64,000 nucleotides of DNA, taken from contig CAIYTT010000231.1 in assembly GCA_903929195.1 (NCBI GenBank), positions 1-64,000 of the forward strand, written 5' to 3'. Position 1 is the stretch's first letter. Each line of letters begins with the position of its first letter. Below the pieces are notes generated by a model. The model was not told the DNA's origin, did not search any database, and saw nothing but the letters and a program-made list of their open reading frames with translations. Made by a program: the position numbers and the translations under genes. Origin of the DNA: an uncultured Bacteroidota bacterium (lineage in GTDB: Bacteria > Bacteroidota > Bacteroidia > Chitinophagales > Chitinophagaceae). Positions 37,121 through 46,943 of this stretch are shown piece by piece.

Positions 37121-37721
37121 TAATTTTTACTTTTACTCCATTTATTTCTTCTAATTTTTTTACATATAAACTTATATAAGGTTTTGGAATTCCGGCTTTT
37201 ATGATGCAAAATAGTTGCAATTCTTGTTCGTAAATGCTTGATTCACATTGTTTTAATAAATATAATACTTCACCCATTACCGGATAATCAAAACTAATTT
37301 CATAAATTTCTTCTATCCATTTTACTAATTTCGATGCTGATTCTAAAGCCAATAAAGTAGCATTTTTATAGGCATTTATTAAGCCCGGAATACCTAAAAG
37401 ACTTCCTCCAAAATACCTAACAACTACTACAAGCACATTAGATAACCCCAAACTGTCAATTTGCCTAAGTATTGGTTTGCCGGCACTACCTGCCGGTTCG
37501 CCATCATCATTTGCTCTGTATTGTGTGCTATCGCTTCCTAATCTATATGCATAGCAGTGATGAACCGCTTTGGGATGTTCTTTTTTTAATAAATTTATTT
37601 TTTCTTTTATTTCTTGTATCTCTTTCACCGGATAAGCAAAAGCTAAAAACTTACTACCCCTGTCTCTAAAATCACCGGTAGCACATTCCGATATTGTCGT
37701 AAACTTATTATTATCTTCCAT
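37098..37721 (-). CDS. YigZ/IMPACT family protein
   Basis: Protein of 207 residues. The UPF0029 domain (about 15-125) carries HHCYAYRLG, the family signature DDGEPAGSAGKPIL and VVVVRYFGG..LG.PGLI.AY. A C-terminal DUF1949 ferredoxin-like domain follows (about 140-200). The family is related to eukaryotic IMPACT, a regulator of translation under stress; the bacterial role is not established. Its ATG overlaps the stop of the EamA gene as TAATG, so the two are translationally coupled. Its last 23 bp overlap the convergent GNAT gene. Confidence 0.9.
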   Translation of the reverse strand: MEDNNKFTTISECATGDFRDRGSKFLAFAYPVKEIQEIKEKINLLKKEHPKAVHHCYAYRLGSDSTQYRANDDGEPAGSAGKPILRQIDSLGLSNVLVVVVRYFGGSLLGIPGLINAYKNATLLALESASKLVKWIEEIYEISFDYPVMGEVLYLLKQCESSIYEQELQLFCIIKAGIPKPYISLYVKKLEEINGVKVKIIKLEVTP

Positions 37722-38590
37722 TATTTATCTCCATAAGCTATTAAAATAATCGCAATTATCGATAATATTAAACCTGTAATTCTTAATAAATTAGACTTTT
37801 CTTTAAATAATAAAATCGCAACTATTGATGATAGTAATAATATATTTATATTAAGTATGGGTAATGAAGCAGATGTTTGTAGAAATGGACTATTCAACAT
37901 TTTAATAAAATAATAGATAGAGAAATAATTAGGCACACCTATACAAATGCCTGCAACAATATTCTTCCACGAAAAAGTAATTTTTTTCATTATTAATAAA
38001 ATGCTTACTATAATTAAACCAATAGAGCCTGCGGTACTAAAGCAATATATAGTACAAAGTGCCTGAGATTCATTACTTAATAAATAATTTTTTTGAATGT
38101 AATTTGTAAGTGTATCAAGTAGGCCGCCACCTATAAAAAGAAGAGCAGGCCAAAATAGATTTTGTGGTTTATTGTGGTCTTCTTTAATACGTGTGGTTAG
38201 GTAAACAGCAGGTAGTGCTAAAACGATACCCGTTATTTTTGCAAATCCGGCTTTTTCATGATATAAAAATACAGCAAAAACTACCGGTATTACCAATGAT
38301 AATTTATTTGCAATTGTAGCGGTAGTTATTCCGTCTATTTTTGTACAATAGGCAATTAAATTGAAGATACTTATAAAGCCTAAGCCCATCAACATAGACC
38401 ATGGAAACCAAGAAGTACTAAAATTATCTAAAGTAAAAGGAATTTTACCTATAAAAAGACTTCCGGTAATTACACATACACAATAATTAGTAACTATAGC
38501 TTGTAATGCATTTATATCATATTTAGGAAAAACCTTAAACATAGCTGATATAAGAACATTTAATAATAATGTTGCAATAAGATAAAACAT
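37721..38590 (-). CDS. EamA/DMT family transporter
   Basis: Inner-membrane protein of 289 residues with about ten hydrophobic helices in two EamA repeats (about 1-125 and 145-285). Each ends with the typical L..EK helix boundary: FLYHEKAGFAKITGIVLALPAVYL and LLFKEKSNLLRITGLILSIIAIILI. The substrate is unknown; members export amino acids, nucleosides or other metabolites. It starts 4 nt after ribD and is coupled to yigZ by TAATG, so ribD, the transporter and yigZ form an operon. Sitting next to ribD, it could move a flavin-related compound, but that is only a guess. Confidence 0.85.
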   Translation of the reverse strand: MFYLIATLLLNVLISAMFKVFPKYDINALQAIVTNYCVCVITGSLFIGKIPFTLDNFSTSWFPWSMLMGLGFISIFNLIAYCTKIDGITTATIANKLSLVIPVVFAVFLYHEKAGFAKITGIVLALPAVYLTTRIKEDHNKPQNLFWPALLFIGGGLLDTLTNYIQKNYLLSNESQALCTIYCFSTAGSIGLIIVSILLIMKKITFSWKNIVAGICIGVPNYFSIYYFIKMLNSPFLQTSASLPILNINILLLSSIVAILLFKEKSNLLRITGLILSIIAIILIAYGDK

Positions 38591-38594
38591 AATT

Positions 38595-39662
38595 TTATAA
38601 TTCTAATGATGGGTAAAAGGGGTATTTATTGTTTTTATTGGTGAATAGTTGTATTTTGTTATCTTCAATTTTGGTTGTTAAAACCAGCTCCGAATTAGTT
38701 AAAGACGGCGACTGGATGCCATTGCCTAATGTCGTATTTCCTGTAAATATGCGTGCTTCATCCCATAATTCAGCTTCTATAAAACTATTTAATAATTGGC
38801 TGCCACCTTCCACAATTAAGGATATTATTTTTGATTCAAATAATAATTTCATTATCTCTTTTAGAGTGTTATGGTTAAATGTAAGTTTTATATAGTTTAT
38901 ATTATTAATTGTTTCGTGTCTTTTTTCATTAATAATCCAAGTATTTGCAGTATTGTCAAAAACGTTATTGGTTACCGGTATTTTTAACTCCCGGTCTAAT
39001 ATGATTCTTAATGGGTTTTTACCATGCCATAATCTGGCATTCAGTTGTGGATTGTCGCACAATGCCGTTTTCGTACCTATTAATATAGCGGCTTCTTCAG
39101 TACGCCATTTATGCACTAAATGATTACATACTGTATTACTTATTTGAATTTGTTGATTACTATGTCCGATAAAATTATCTAAAGTCTTTGCCCATTTTAG
39201 AATAATATAGGGTCTGCGAAGCTCATGAAAACAAAAGAATCGTCTATTAAGCCATAATCCTGCATGGGTCAATAAATCGGTTTTAATTTTAATATTATTA
39301 TTAATTAAATTTTGAATCCCTTTACCGTTTACTTTTTCAAATGGGTCTTTATTGCATATTACTACTTTTTTCACCTTTTCTTCTGCTAATCTTACCGAAC
39401 AGGGTGGGGTGTTGCCATTATGTGCACAGGGTTCAAGATTTACATACATCGTACTTTCTGATATTAAATGCTTGTCAACTTGCAATACGTTATTCAAACA
39501 ATTTATTTCGGCATGTGCTTCGCCATAATGTTGATGCCAACCTTCACCAATAATTCTATTATTATATACTAAAATGGCACCCACCATTGGGTTAGGGGCT
39601 GTAAATCCCTTTGCTTTCTGGGCAAGTTCCAGACACCTTAGCATATATAGCTCCTCTATCAT
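38595..39662 (-). CDS. ribD: Bifunctional riboflavin deaminase/reductase RibD
   Basis: Cytosolic enzyme of 355 residues with two domains. The N-terminal deaminase (about 1-145) has zinc ligands H50 and C79/C88 and the proton-shuttle E52 (GEAHAE, EPCAHNG.TPPC). The C-terminal reductase (about 148-355) has KWAKTLDNFIG, GTKTALCDNPQLNAR and VEGGSQL. It catalyses deamination and reduction of the pyrimidine intermediate in riboflavin synthesis. Other rib genes are not in the window and no FMN riboswitch is visible upstream. It heads the operon with the EamA and YigZ genes and is divergent from prmC across 76 bp. Confidence 0.95.
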   Translation of the reverse strand: MIEELYMLRCLELAQKAKGFTAPNPMVGAILVYNNRIIGEGWHQHYGEAHAEINCLNNVLQVDKHLISESTMYVNLEPCAHNGNTPPCSVRLAEEKVKKVVICNKDPFEKVNGKGIQNLINNNIKIKTDLLTHAGLWLNRRFFCFHELRRPYIILKWAKTLDNFIGHSNQQIQISNTVCNHLVHKWRTEEAAILIGTKTALCDNPQLNARLWHGKNPLRIILDRELKIPVTNNVFDNTANTWIINEKRHETINNINYIKLTFNHNTLKEIMKLLFESKIISLIVEGGSQLLNSFIEAELWDEARIFTGNTTLGNGIQSPSLTNSELVLTTKIEDNKIQLFTNKNNKYPFYPSLEL

Positions 39663-39726
39663 TTCGGTGTGAAATTATGAAATTTAACGGGTAATAATTA
39701 TTACTTCTTAATAGCCTATTTCAATT

Positions 39727-39734
39727 TATCTTTA
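39727..39734 (+). promoter_or_regulatory. Promoter -7 element of prmC
   Basis: TATCTTTA (one base off TAnnTTTG) ends 4 nt before the prmC ATG at 39739, again implying a leaderless mRNA. Confidence 0.4.
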
Positions 39735-39738
39735 CATC

Positions 39739-40602
39739 ATGCTTACTTACCAAACAGCATTTTATGAATTGAAAGATTCCCTTCGTAGTTTATATGAAGA
39801 AAGGGAATGTGTTGCTATTTCGCATGATATTTTGGAATACATTACCGGTAAAAATAAAATCCAACGACTTATTGAAAAAGAAAATGGGCTAACTGATACT
39901 GAAGTATTACTTTTTGATAACTGTAAAAATCAATTAAGTATGGGTACCCCATTGCAATATGTTATAGGTAAAGCATGGTTTTATAGTTACAGTTTTAATG
40001 TAAATTCACATGTACTAATTCCAAGACCTGAAACAGAAGAGTTAGTGCAATGGATTATAGATGATTGTAAAGGCATTAAACAAAAGATTACTATTTTAGA
40101 TGTTGGTACCGGTACCGGCTGTATTCCATGTACTTTGAAAATAAAATTGCCGGAATCTCAAGTTTATTCTTGCGATATTAGTGAGCAAGCTTTGTTTGTT
40201 GCAAGAGAAAATGCTCAAAGTTTAAATGTAGCAATTCAACTAATACAGTTAGATTTTTTAGAGATACATGAATGGAATAGATTAGGTAATTTTGATATTA
40301 TTGTATCTAATCCGCCCTATATACCTTTAAATAAAAAAGAGAATCTACATATAAATGTAAAAGATTTTGAACCTGAAATAGCATTATTTGTACCTACAGA
40401 AGATTCTTTACTATTTTATAAAGCTTTGGCACAATTTGGCAAATCTCATTTAAATACGAATGCAAGTATCTATTGCGAATTGGAGACAGAAAATGCAAGT
40501 GTATGTAAAATATTATTTGAAGAATCGGGTTATGGAAATGTAGAACTTAAAAAAGATATGAATGGTAATTGGCGAATGCTAAAAGCAACATTTAATAATT
40601 GA
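39739..40602 (+). CDS. prmC: Release factor glutamine methyltransferase PrmC
   Basis: SAM-dependent methyltransferase of 287 residues that methylates the glutamine of the GGQ motif in peptide release factors. A helical N-terminal domain (about 1-80) precedes the Rossmann-type domain, with the family RPETEELV at about 97, the SAM loop ILDVGTGTGCIPCTLK near 115-130 and the catalytic NPPYIP near 193. Length is standard. The following GT39-like gene starts at a TTG that overlaps the prmC stop (TTGA). Confidence 0.95.
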   Translation: MLTYQTAFYELKDSLRSLYEERECVAISHDILEYITGKNKIQRLIEKENGLTDTEVLLFDNCKNQLSMGTPLQYVIGKAWFYSYSFNVNSHVLIPRPETEELVQWIIDDCKGIKQKITILDVGTGTGCIPCTLKIKLPESQVYSCDISEQALFVARENAQSLNVAIQLIQLDFLEIHEWNRLGNFDIIVSNPPYIPLNKKENLHINVKDFEPEIALFVPTEDSLLFYKALAQFGKSHLNTNASIYCELETENASVCKILFEESGYGNVELKKDMNGNWRMLKATFNN

Positions 40603-41981
40603 AGGCTAAAATAAAGGATGTCTTAAAAAATATAATGGCAAATAAAATAGTTTTAGATACAAGAGATAAATTATTTTTAGGAATAATCATTTTTACCCAT
40701 TTATTTTTTTTATTATTAGCCTGCTATTTTAAAAAAATATACATGGGCGATTCATCCGAGTATATTTATGAGGCACTCAATATTAAAAATCTTTTCTTTT
40801 TCTATAGTGGTAATCCGGCAATGCCAATTGAGCCGGAACTGATGACCCAGCGGCAGCCCTTGTATCCTTTATTTTTATCTTATATTTATTTATTTAAAAT
40901 AAATAATTGGTTTGTTCTAATTATTCAAAATGTTCTATCAATATTTAATATCTTTTATTGCAGGAAAATAATTTTAAAATTTAATTTCAAAAAACAATAC
41001 GATTGGTTACTCTTACTTTTAATTATTACCTATCCGGCACAGTTTATTAATGCTAGTACAATTGCCCCGGATATTTTGTTGCAAACATTTACATTAATTT
41101 ATTTTGGTAGTTTTATTTCACTAATACAATTTAAACAACCCAAATATGCTATTGCAATGGGGTTTGCGCTTATTGCCGGTTTTATGGTTAAGCCGGTTTT
41201 GTATCCTTTTGTATTGTTGCATATTGTAATGCTTATAGTGTATGCAGTTTATAATAAACTAAAATTGCAAAGAATAGTAGTTATAGCATTAATACCATTA
41301 ATAGGAGTTTTGTTTTATAATTATTGGAATTATACAAGAACACAAAAATTTCATTTTTCAAGTAATCAGGCTTTTAATGCAATCTATTATTATTATCCAT
41401 TCATAAGTACTACTTATGGTGCTGATAGTGCCAATAAATTCCTTTTAAAGGAAAGGGCTATTATTGCCTCTATACCTCAATATAGATATAGATACGATTA
41501 TGCAAATGATAGAGGAATGCAACTATTACAGCAAAACTATATCGCTTATTTACTCTTTCATATTAAAAATAGTATTAGAATTTTTTTAGAACCGGGTAAA
41601 GGAGAATTGGATTTATTTACAGGTAAACTAACTTATAGCCAACTATACAGTAAAGAACAAGCCGGTTTTTATTACCTTATAAAGACCAAAGATTGGAGTG
41701 GTTTATTTAGATATTTTAAAACCAATTTTAGTATTATACCCGTATTTATTGTATTGCTATTTAATTGTTTGAGAACGATAGCTTTCGTTTACTTTTTCTT
41801 TAATAAAAACATGTCTTTTTTAGTACGTTTATTCTTATTTACCCTTGTCTCTTATTTTGCAATAGCTGCCGGACCAATAGCCAATACACGTTATTTTTTA
41901 CCGGTTTCTTTATTGGTTATTTTTGCTGCAACATTAAGTCTGTCTAACTTTGTTGAAAAAAGAAGAAGCAAACCGTTCTGA
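40599..41981 (+). CDS. GT39-like polytopic glycosyltransferase
   Basis: Membrane protein of 460 residues with about 10-11 hydrophobic segments. The first periplasmic loop has the acidic GDSSEYIYEA followed by TQRQPLYPLFLSYIY, the R.P.YP layout of the dolichyl-phosphate-mannose/ArnT-like GT-C enzymes, which take sugar from a polyprenyl-phosphate donor. The acceptor is unknown. The TTG at 40599 overlaps the prmC stop and implies coupling; an ATG at 40635 is the alternative start. Its stop codon lies within a hairpin that terminates the opposite strand. Confidence 0.65.
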   Translation: MKAKIKDVLKNIMANKIVLDTRDKLFLGIIIFTHLFFLLLACYFKKIYMGDSSEYIYEALNIKNLFFFYSGNPAMPIEPELMTQRQPLYPLFLSYIYLFKINNWFVLIIQNVLSIFNIFYCRKIILKFNFKKQYDWLLLLLIITYPAQFINASTIAPDILLQTFTLIYFGSFISLIQFKQPKYAIAMGFALIAGFMVKPVLYPFVLLHIVMLIVYAVYNKLKLQRIVVIALIPLIGVLFYNYWNYTRTQKFHFSSNQAFNAIYYYYPFISTTYGADSANKFLLKERAIIASIPQYRYRYDYANDRGMQLLQQNYIAYLLFHIKNSIRIFLEPGKGELDLFTGKLTYSQLYSKEQAGFYYLIKTKDWSGLFRYFKTNFSIIPVFIVLLFNCLRTIAFVYFFFNKNMSFLVRLFLFTLVSYFAIAAGPIANTRYFLPVSLLVIFAATLSLSNFVEKRRSKPF

Positions 41982-41992
41982 TTTGCTTCTTC
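41962..41992 (-). terminator. Hairpin terminator for the DUF5689/TonB operon
   Basis: Perfect 11-bp inverted repeat (41962-41972 and 41982-41992) with a 9-nt loop. On the minus strand the stem is followed by a run of T (41955-41960), so it terminates leftward transcription. It overlaps the last codons and stop of the plus-strand gene. Confidence 0.7.
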
Positions 41993-42016
41993 GAAAATAT
42001 ATTAATTAAAATAAGT

Positions 42017-42844
42017 TTAGTAACACCTTGTTTGATTAAGTCTTACATCTGAAGTATCTCTAATCATAAACTGATTAGTAGAACCATATACGTTAAATAT
42101 ACCGGTAATACTTCCATACCCACTTGGCAACATGGCATTAAAGAAAGATGCATAACCACTATTATATAAAGTAATTTGTCCTGTTTTTGTACCACCAACA
42201 CAACCATCTAACGGTACAGAGGTACTGATAGCCACAGAACTTGGTTTTGCATAAGGTTGATTTAAAAATGAAGAGTCTATTTCTCCATCTACAATTGTAA
42301 TTAATTTATTTATATAAAGAGGTCCTTGTGCAATTAAATCAGACATTCTAACAGATTGTGGTGTAACTGTATGTGGGTAAGAAGCCTTTACAATAAATGA
42401 ATCTTGTAATGTTGGTGGTATTCCATTTACAGTTCCTGAACTGTTTAATGAATATACTATTTCAGGTGTACCTTTATAACAAACTAATGTTAAGTTTTTT
42501 AATTTGATATATACTTTTCTGCCAATCGGGTAATTACTATATAAATAAGTGTTGGCAATACCTATAGTAATACCACCGGTAGAGTCTTGTATTACAATTT
42601 GTTTGTAAAAGTTACCTGTACGGTCATCAGCTGTTACAATACCTGAAATGATGCTATCGCCTAATACAAAGGAATTATTTGTACCCAATACTAAAAATGA
42701 TAAATCTTTAATGTTTACATTTACGTTTAAATTTGGGTCAACGTTAGATAGGTCTCCCGGGTTATCATAAGTTTGCTTAATACAAGAACTTAATGAAAAA
42801 ATGCTAATGATTGTTGCAACTAAGGCAATATTTATATGTTTCAT
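42017..42844 (-). CDS. DUF5689 domain lipoprotein
   Basis: Lipoprotein of 275 residues. The signal peptide ends in the lipobox LSSC with C21. After a linker comes a DUF5689 domain (about 45-250), with the family's ISGIVTADDRTGNFYKQIVIQDSTGGI opening, an OB-fold-like arrangement. It lies 24 nt downstream of a TonB-dependent receptor gene on the same strand. Such pairs in Bacteroidota usually act together at the cell surface, the lipoprotein capturing material for the receptor. Nuclease-linked OB-fold domains fit the divergent EEP nuclease nearby. Its function is inferred from context. Confidence 0.75.
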   Translation of the reverse strand: MKHINIALVATIISIFSLSSCIKQTYDNPGDLSNVDPNLNVNVNIKDLSFLVLGTNNSFVLGDSIISGIVTADDRTGNFYKQIVIQDSTGGITIGIANTYLYSNYPIGRKVYIKLKNLTLVCYKGTPEIVYSLNSSGTVNGIPPTLQDSFIVKASYPHTVTPQSVRMSDLIAQGPLYINKLITIVDGEIDSSFLNQPYAKPSSVAISTSVPLDGCVGGTKTGQITLYNSGYASFFNAMLPSGYGSITGIFNVYGSTNQFMIRDTSDVRLNQTRCY

Positions 42845-42868
42845 ATTTAAAATTTAATGTTTGTTTTA

Positions 42869-45685
42869 TTAAAAGCGTAGAGTAATATTTACAAAATAAT
42901 TAATTCCATATCCGTATTGGTAAACAGTTGGAAATTTGCCTACAATATGATTGGTATAGTCGTAACGTAATTGTTCGTATCCTCTTGTAATTACATTGGT
43001 ATTATTCAATAAATTACCAATACCTCCGTTTATATATAGATTCGTGTTATTACCTGATATTTTCTTAACCATTTTAGACATTCTGGATAATTGTATTGAT
43101 TTACCGAAATGTAAATCTACCGTAAATGCAGCAGGAAGTTTTTCTTGGTCAACAACATTATTATAATTAGTAGTACCTGTTTGATAAAAACCTACTGCAT
43201 CTAATGTGCGTCTATTAGGATTTATTTGAACATAATTTCTATCTAAATAATTGAAGTTTAAATTTCCATACCAACCTTTTAGCCTGTAATTTACACCTGC
43301 AGTATATGCAGATTGTGGTCCTACAGCTAAATTATAATTTTGAATATAGGCTTTTGTTGGTATAGCATGTTGAGTTGTATCATTATCTAAATAAACACTA
43401 ATATCGGGTCTGTTAGAATAGATAGCCTGTCCAACTGCTGCAACTCCAGTAAGGCTTAATGCCGCAGTTACTTTTACATCTACCATTAATTCTGTACCTA
43501 TAGAACTAATATTTTCGTGCTGCATTGCATAGTTTACAAATGTATAAAATGCAGGGTCGTCATTATAGAATCTTTTTATTTCTGATGCATCAGTAACATT
43601 ATTAACATAGCCGACTGCTCTTGCACTTATCTTTTGAGACTTTAAAAGGTAACCACCTTCTAAACTCATATTTTTTTGTACAGTAGGGTTACTAACTGTA
43701 AAGTCTCTCGTTTCAGCAGAAATATAGGTATTATCAGCCGTAGGTGGAGTAGTAGTATAAGCTGCATTTAAGAATAGGAAATTTCTACCATTAATTTTAT
43801 AGGTTGCACCACCTTTAAAACCATAATTTAAAAAGTTTTGTATAGAACTTGCACCGGCAGAATTATTGGCAAACAAACCGTTTTTGAAATAACCATATCT
43901 GCTAAATGAATAATCACCTGCAATAATTGATGCAAAGAAATCAAATTTATCATAGTTAAATACTGCTTGTCCCCAGGCAAAAGCATTATTTATACGTATA
44001 GAGTAATCATAACCATATTTATCACCTACTTTTACTAGCGGGTTAGTATTATTTAAATTGTTATAATTATAACTTGGCACTACAACAGCTTGTTGCGATG
44101 CAAACTGATTAAAATTTACAAAGAAATCACCACCCATTAAATCGGATAATTGTTTGTAAATTTCTGTACTTTGAGATAATAAGGTTGCACCTCCATAAAC
44201 GGTAACGTGTTCATTTACAGAATGTTCAATATTTGTATTAAAAGTGAATTTTTTAAGGTCATTTACTTTATTTGCTTCCACATAAAGCGATTGTTTGCCG
44301 GTAGCAACTAAAGCATTATTAATGTTATATACATTCTGAATGTTATTATAGTTAGAATTATATAAGTTATCCCAATTAATTTGTAACGCGTCAGGATTGT
44401 TCATTATGGCTTGCTTTAATGCATTCCCAATTGCTGTTTGCGGCGGCACCATTGTGTAATAATAACTTGGCAAGTTTTTATAATAGTTGCCATAAGGACT
44501 TCCTGCATTGTAGTAATCTAAATTAGATGTTTTGTCAATACCATTTTGGAATCCAATTGCTGTATTCCATCTTGTTTTGTCTGAAGGATTGTATTCATAG
44601 TTTAAAATGTAGATTGGTTGGAAAATATTTTGTATTCTTGAATCACGCACCTGTCCTTTTTGATAACCCCATAAAGGATTATAAAAATTGTTATTGGCTA
44701 AGTTATATACTTCCTGTGTCGCTGTACCAGCTTTACCTTGTATGGTAGGTACGCCAACAGTTGTAAAATTAAATTGACTTTTTCCAATAACTTTACTTAC
44801 AGATGCAAAATAAGCATATCCGTCAAAGAAAGTTCCGGGTCTATAACTCTGGTCTGCCCATCTTTTAGATGCAGAAATAGTATATGCCCATCCTTTTTTT
44901 GAAAGTCCGCTGTTTTCAGTTACCATTATTCTATTGCGGTAGGTTCTATCAGCATTGGTGTAAGTAACACTTGTCCCTTTTCTTTGGTCGGCAGCTGATG
45001 CGGCTATGTAGGTAGAACCACCTAAACCACCGAAAGTATATGCAGAGGGTGCAAGACCATATTTTATATTTCTGTCATGAAAAACATCATTAAGGTCTCC
45101 TAATTGTTGTCCCCAAGATGCATTACCTGTTTCTGCATTATTAATAGGTATACCGTTTACTTCAATTTCACTTTGATTTCTGGCACCTCTCGGTTGAAAC
45201 GAGTAAGCCCCGAAAATATAAGCTGCAGTATATACAAATGGGTCTCTATTTGCTGCAAGTAAACCTGCACTATTTGTAATTACTCCGTCATCATCCGAAC
45301 TGGATGAGTTTTCGTCTATAGCTATTGTAGGTATTTCAATACTTTGTACCGATGTATTTTCATCATTGGGTGTAATCATTTGTTCGCCAATATCTAACAC
45401 ATCCTTATCTAAATTAACAGAAATGGTATCAGCAAAAATGCTATTGCCAGCAACAATAAGCGTTTGATTACCATAAGGTACTTCACTAAACATAAATTCG
45501 CCATCCCCGTCAGACGAGGTAAATACATTTAATCCGTTTATGATAATTTTTAAGTCATTATAAGCAGCTTTGGTAATCTTATTTATTAATTTACCTTTTA
45601 TCATACCGGTTTTTTTGCCTGTCTGCCCAAAGGAAATTGCGGGTATTGTTATAATGAATAATATAATATAAAGTAGCCTGCGCAT
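42869..45685 (-). CDS. TonB-dependent receptor paired with DUF5689 lipoprotein
   Basis: Outer-membrane protein of 938 residues with a signal peptide ending ISFGQ. A carboxypeptidase-regulatory-like domain follows (about 26-100: MIKGKLINKITKAAYNDL...), then an acidic linker (SSSSDDDG), a plug-like part with FGAYSFQPRGARNQSEIEVNGIPINN, and a long barrel rich in Tyr and Asn ending in the aromatic NITLRF. The plug lacks the usual LKGP motif, as in the DUF5689-associated receptor group. It should import a product bound by the adjoining lipoprotein. The divergent EEP nuclease suggests nucleic acid or phosphate-ester use. The promoter box is at 45725-45732. Confidence 0.85.
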   Translation of the reverse strand: MRRLLYIILFIITIPAISFGQTGKKTGMIKGKLINKITKAAYNDLKIIINGLNVFTSSDGDGEFMFSEVPYGNQTLIVAGNSIFADTISVNLDKDVLDIGEQMITPNDENTSVQSIEIPTIAIDENSSSSDDDGVITNSAGLLAANRDPFVYTAAYIFGAYSFQPRGARNQSEIEVNGIPINNAETGNASWGQQLGDLNDVFHDRNIKYGLAPSAYTFGGLGGSTYIAASAADQRKGTSVTYTNADRTYRNRIMVTENSGLSKKGWAYTISASKRWADQSYRPGTFFDGYAYFASVSKVIGKSQFNFTTVGVPTIQGKAGTATQEVYNLANNNFYNPLWGYQKGQVRDSRIQNIFQPIYILNYEYNPSDKTRWNTAIGFQNGIDKTSNLDYYNAGSPYGNYYKNLPSYYYTMVPPQTAIGNALKQAIMNNPDALQINWDNLYNSNYNNIQNVYNINNALVATGKQSLYVEANKVNDLKKFTFNTNIEHSVNEHVTVYGGATLLSQSTEIYKQLSDLMGGDFFVNFNQFASQQAVVVPSYNYNNLNNTNPLVKVGDKYGYDYSIRINNAFAWGQAVFNYDKFDFFASIIAGDYSFSRYGYFKNGLFANNSAGASSIQNFLNYGFKGGATYKINGRNFLFLNAAYTTTPPTADNTYISAETRDFTVSNPTVQKNMSLEGGYLLKSQKISARAVGYVNNVTDASEIKRFYNDDPAFYTFVNYAMQHENISSIGTELMVDVKVTAALSLTGVAAVGQAIYSNRPDISVYLDNDTTQHAIPTKAYIQNYNLAVGPQSAYTAGVNYRLKGWYGNLNFNYLDRNYVQINPNRRTLDAVGFYQTGTTNYNNVVDQEKLPAAFTVDLHFGKSIQLSRMSKMVKKISGNNTNLYINGGIGNLLNNTNVITRGYEQLRYDYTNHIVGKFPTVYQYGYGINYFVNITLRF

Positions 45686-45724
45686 AGTTGTAAACTAATT
45701 GTTATGTGTAATTATTTCAAAGTG

Positions 45725-45732
45725 CAAACATA
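45725..45732 (-). promoter_or_regulatory. Promoter -7 element of the TonB receptor operon
   Basis: TATGTTTG on the minus strand, 39 nt before the ATG at 45685, in the gap shared with the divergent nuclease gene. Confidence 0.45.
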
Positions 45733-45876
45733 GTTAGTGAATGCTCTCAAAAAGGTATTTCAATATTAATTTATTATTAAGCCTTGCTTATTTGAGCTTT
45801 TTATTGCGTTTAATTTTAATGTTTGTCGCTGTTTTTAAATCTTTTTGTTACAATTTTGCACAAAATACATATATAT

Positions 45877-46914
45877 ATGATTAAAAAAATAAACTTTATT
45901 ATCGTTATTTTACTACTAAATTTTACCTCTTTTGCCCAAAAAGAATTTAAAATAATGGCAATTGGTTTTTATAATTGTGAGAACTTCTTTGATACCATAC
46001 ACGATACAGCAAAAAAAGATGAAGATTTTACACCAAATGGTAGCTTTCATTACACAGAAGAAATATATAAACAAAAATTACATAATATAGCTACTGTAAT
46101 AAAAGAAATGGGTACCGATTTTACTCCGGATGGTCCGGCTATTTTAGGTATGGCAGAAGTGGAAAATGATAAAGTATTAAATGACTTGATTGCACAACCT
46201 GAAATTAAAAGCAGAAATTATAAATACGTATGGTTTTATACACCTGATGAAAGAGGCATCAGTACTGCCATGTTATATAACCCAAAATATTTAACTGTTT
46301 TAAAAGCTGAACCTTTGCATGTGCCATTAGAAACGGTGAAACAAAAAAGACCTACCCGTTTTGTTTTGCATATTAGTGGTGTGCTTGCAGGCGATACAGT
46401 ACACATATTAGTAAATCACTGGCCATCAAGAACAGGCGGTGAAGCCACTACTAGACCCTATCGTGCAGTTGCAGCAGGTGTTGATAAACGTATAGTAGAT
46501 TCATTATTAGGTTTGAACCCGAGTACAAAAATATTGATAATGGGCGATTTAAACGATAACCCTACCGACCCAAGCGTTACAGAAGTACTTGAGGCAAAAG
46601 CTAATAAAGATAAAGTAGATTTAACTGACATCTATAATCCATGGATAAATATCTACAAGAAAGGTATTGGTACAGAAAATTATAATAATGAATGGAATTT
46701 AATAGACCAGATAATGGTATCAGGGGCTTTCTTGAAAAATGATAATAACAAATGGAAATTTTATAAAAATGAGATTTTTAATAGAAGCTTTTTAATTAAT
46801 AAATTAGGACATAGTAAGGGATTACCACATCGTTCTTTTACCGCAGCCCATGTGTGGGATAATGGTTACAGCGACCATTTTCCGGTATTAATCTATCTTG
46901 TGGAAAAGAAATAA
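45877..46914 (+). CDS. Secreted endonuclease/exonuclease/phosphatase family enzyme
   Basis: Protein of 345 residues from the ATG at 45877, which begins a signal peptide ending TSFAQ. The EEP (DNase I-like) active-site motifs are all present: the N of YNCENFFD, the metal glutamate in AEVENDKV, the histidine of VNHWPSR, GDLNDNPTD, and the C-terminal YSDHFPV. The family cleaves phosphodiesters or phosphomonoesters of nucleic acids, lipids or inositol phosphates; the secreted Bacteroidota members are often near TonB/DUF5689 pairs, as here. The longer frame from a TTG at 45823 would bury the signal peptide. A strong hairpin terminator follows. Confidence 0.85.
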   Translation: MIKKINFIIVILLLNFTSFAQKEFKIMAIGFYNCENFFDTIHDTAKKDEDFTPNGSFHYTEEIYKQKLHNIATVIKEMGTDFTPDGPAILGMAEVENDKVLNDLIAQPEIKSRNYKYVWFYTPDERGISTAMLYNPKYLTVLKAEPLHVPLETVKQKRPTRFVLHISGVLAGDTVHILVNHWPSRTGGEATTRPYRAVAAGVDKRIVDSLLGLNPSTKILIMGDLNDNPTDPSVTEVLEAKANKDKVDLTDIYNPWINIYKKGIGTENYNNEWNLIDQIMVSGAFLKNDNNKWKFYKNEIFNRSFLINKLGHSKGLPHRSFTAAHVWDNGYSDHFPVLIYLVEKK

Positions 46915-46943
46915 AATTTAATTGTAATGCAATTTAAAATGCT

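Noticed and set aside
38529-39738. Possible FMN riboswitch upstream of ribD
   Set aside because: The gap before ribD is only 76 bp, shared with prmC, and contains none of the conserved RFN-element helices.
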